From CAVWXT01 sp963759115 (lineage in GTDB: Bacteria; Planctomycetota; Planctomycetia; Pirellulales; Thermoguttaceae), in contig CAVWXT010000005.1 in the NCBI GenBank assembly GCA_963759115.1, positions 1,984,001 through 2,048,000 of the forward strand: DNA of 64,000 nt, in the 5' to 3' direction. Every line of letters begins with the position of its first letter. Within the stretch, counting starts at the first letter, position 1. Under the pieces are notes generated by a model. That model was not told the DNA's origin, did not search any database, and was given only the letters and a program-made list of their open reading frames with translations. The position numbers and the translations under genes were made by a program. Positions 63,281 to 64,000 of this stretch are shown one piece after another.

Positions 63281-64000
63281 ATGGCACGTGAACTTTCCTA
63301 ACGAGTTGGCTCCTCACGACTTGTGTAGAGGCGGCGGTGCTTTTGTAAACGCAGGTAGTGTTTGGGGCGACGTTTGACGCGCCGCGGCTCGAAACGGTCG
63401 GGCCGATCGCCGACGATGTGCGTAGCCACGGCCGTCAACAACGCCTCGCACCAGGCGTCGGTCGTGGCGTTGGCCAGAAGCAGCGGAAGGTACTGGCTGA
63501 GCGTTTGAAGTGTTCCCTTGAAGCTGATTTCCCACGGCGACTTGTCGGCCTGCTGAGCGGCCGTCGCCATGACACCGCGAATCAGATTGTAACCGACCAG
63601 ATGCATGTAGAATTCGTTGCGGACGCGCTCGGGAGTTTTGCACCGCAGATGGTCCATTTGCAAGACGATCTTGATGCTTCTCAGATAAAGCTCCGCCTGC
63701 CATCGACGCCGGTACAACAAGGCGATCTCCTCGGCCGGATACTGCTCCGCGTCCAACAACGTCGTCACCACCACCAGCGATCGCGTACGCATGCCGGGTT
63801 GTGTGACACGGATGCGGAGTTCTCGCAAGGTCAACTCTCCGGGCAGTGTGGCGTATTGTTCGGCCGACATCCATGTTGGTCGTTCGGGCCGAGACCACGC
63901 CACGAGATGATCTTCCTTGCCCAATCGCTGGCCCGTGCGGAAGTCTGTTCGCCGGAGTTGATGCTTGCGAACGACGATGTCGACGCGGCGCTGCAAGAGC
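63279..64000 (-). mobile_element. IS4-family element A, copy 2 (runs off the window)
   Basis: It starts with the terminal repeat GAATGGCACGTGAACTT and continues to the end of the window, near-identical to the element at 44560 but inverted relative to it. Confidence 0.85.
63298..63996 (-). CDS. IS4-family transposase A (copy 2), C-terminal part
   Basis: 232 residues visible, with the N-terminus beyond the window. YRRRWQAELYLRSIK carries the catalytic Glu. The end FEPRRVKRRPKHYLRLQKHR is the undisturbed version of the tail that is frame-shifted in copy 1, and is basic as expected for IS4 C-termini. Confidence 0.85.
   Translation of the reverse strand: MQRRVDIVVRKHQLRRTDFRTGQRLGKEDHLVAWSRPERPTWMSAEQYATLPGELTLRELRIRVTQPGMRTRSLVVVTTLLDAEQYPAEEIALLYRRRWQAELYLRSIKIVLQMDHLRCKTPERVRNEFYMHLVGYNLIRGVMATAAQQADKSPWEISFKGTLQTLSQYLPLLLANATTDAWCEALLTAVATHIVGDRPDRFEPRRVKRRPKHYLRLQKHRRLYTSREEPTR

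Overview
The window reads as a high-GC planctomycete chromosome (Planctomycetota, probably Pirellulales-like). The evidence is a BBP2-type outer-membrane porin, a BlaR1-type sensor fused to an OmpH/Skp-like domain, GxxExxY and DUF6883/DUF4926 accessory genes, LPS (Kdo) synthesis, and many short dispersed palindromic repeats around and inside genes. It looks like draft sequence. Single-base length changes break conserved reading frames at about 1-2720, 18.1-18.7, 21.0-21.7, 47.1, 48.5-50.2, 51.5, 52.1-53.7 and 57.8-58.7 kb, while most genes between 26 and 43 kb are intact.

Layout. 1-5.8 kb: a large broken envelope protein, then a porin. 5.9-7.3 kb: an aspartic protease, a palindromic repeat and an ORF-less group II intron placed exactly at the foot of that repeat. 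7.3-12.8 kb: serC, then a stretch of same-strand accessory genes (DUF1851-like, PIN, GNAT-YoaP) separated by attC-like hairpins, resembling an integron cassette cluster without integrase. 13-19.2 kb (minus strand): nadK, dxs, a polyprenyl diphosphate synthase gene translationally coupled to dxs, xseB and guaA. 19.3-26.3 kb: two inverted 1510-bp IS1202-family copies flanking an ABC permease, an orphan Phd antitoxin, an esterase and a membrane-anchored protein. 26.4-30.6 kb (plus strand): argB, argD, argF, rph. 30.9-43.3 kb: TlpA-like protein, antitoxin with a PIN remnant, recQ, MFS transporter, broken GxxExxY gene, glgB, RNase H-like gene, a third IS1202-family copy, rarD. 43.5-46.3 kb: promoter, tRNA-Pro(GGG), half of an IS66 element, an IS4-family element, and a gene remnant truncated at its far end. 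46.5-54.9 kb: Gfo/Idh/MocA oxidoreductase, a znuABC-like metal importer with an adjacent RHH/Cys-rich regulator, kdsB, DUF6883/DUF4926, a serpin-like protein, ferredoxin, LuxR-type response regulator. 55.3-59 kb: blaI-blaR1 pair split by a second type of IS4-family element. 59.1-60.3 kb: HigBA-like toxin-antitoxin and a five-repeat orphan CRISPR. 60.9-64 kb: M50 protease, the other half of an IS66 element, and a second copy of the first IS4 element.

Main themes. Palindromic repeats sit in frame inside housekeeping genes: dxs, the prenyl synthase, rph, recQ and an oxidoreductase. Mobile DNA is stacked: an intron in a repeat, an IS4 element in IS66, and an IS inside the 4-nt overlap of a regulator-sensor pair. 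The IS66 halves and IS4 copies record a rearrangement between about 44.5 and 63.3 kb. All functional calls rest on motif reading of translated sequence; no database search was possible.
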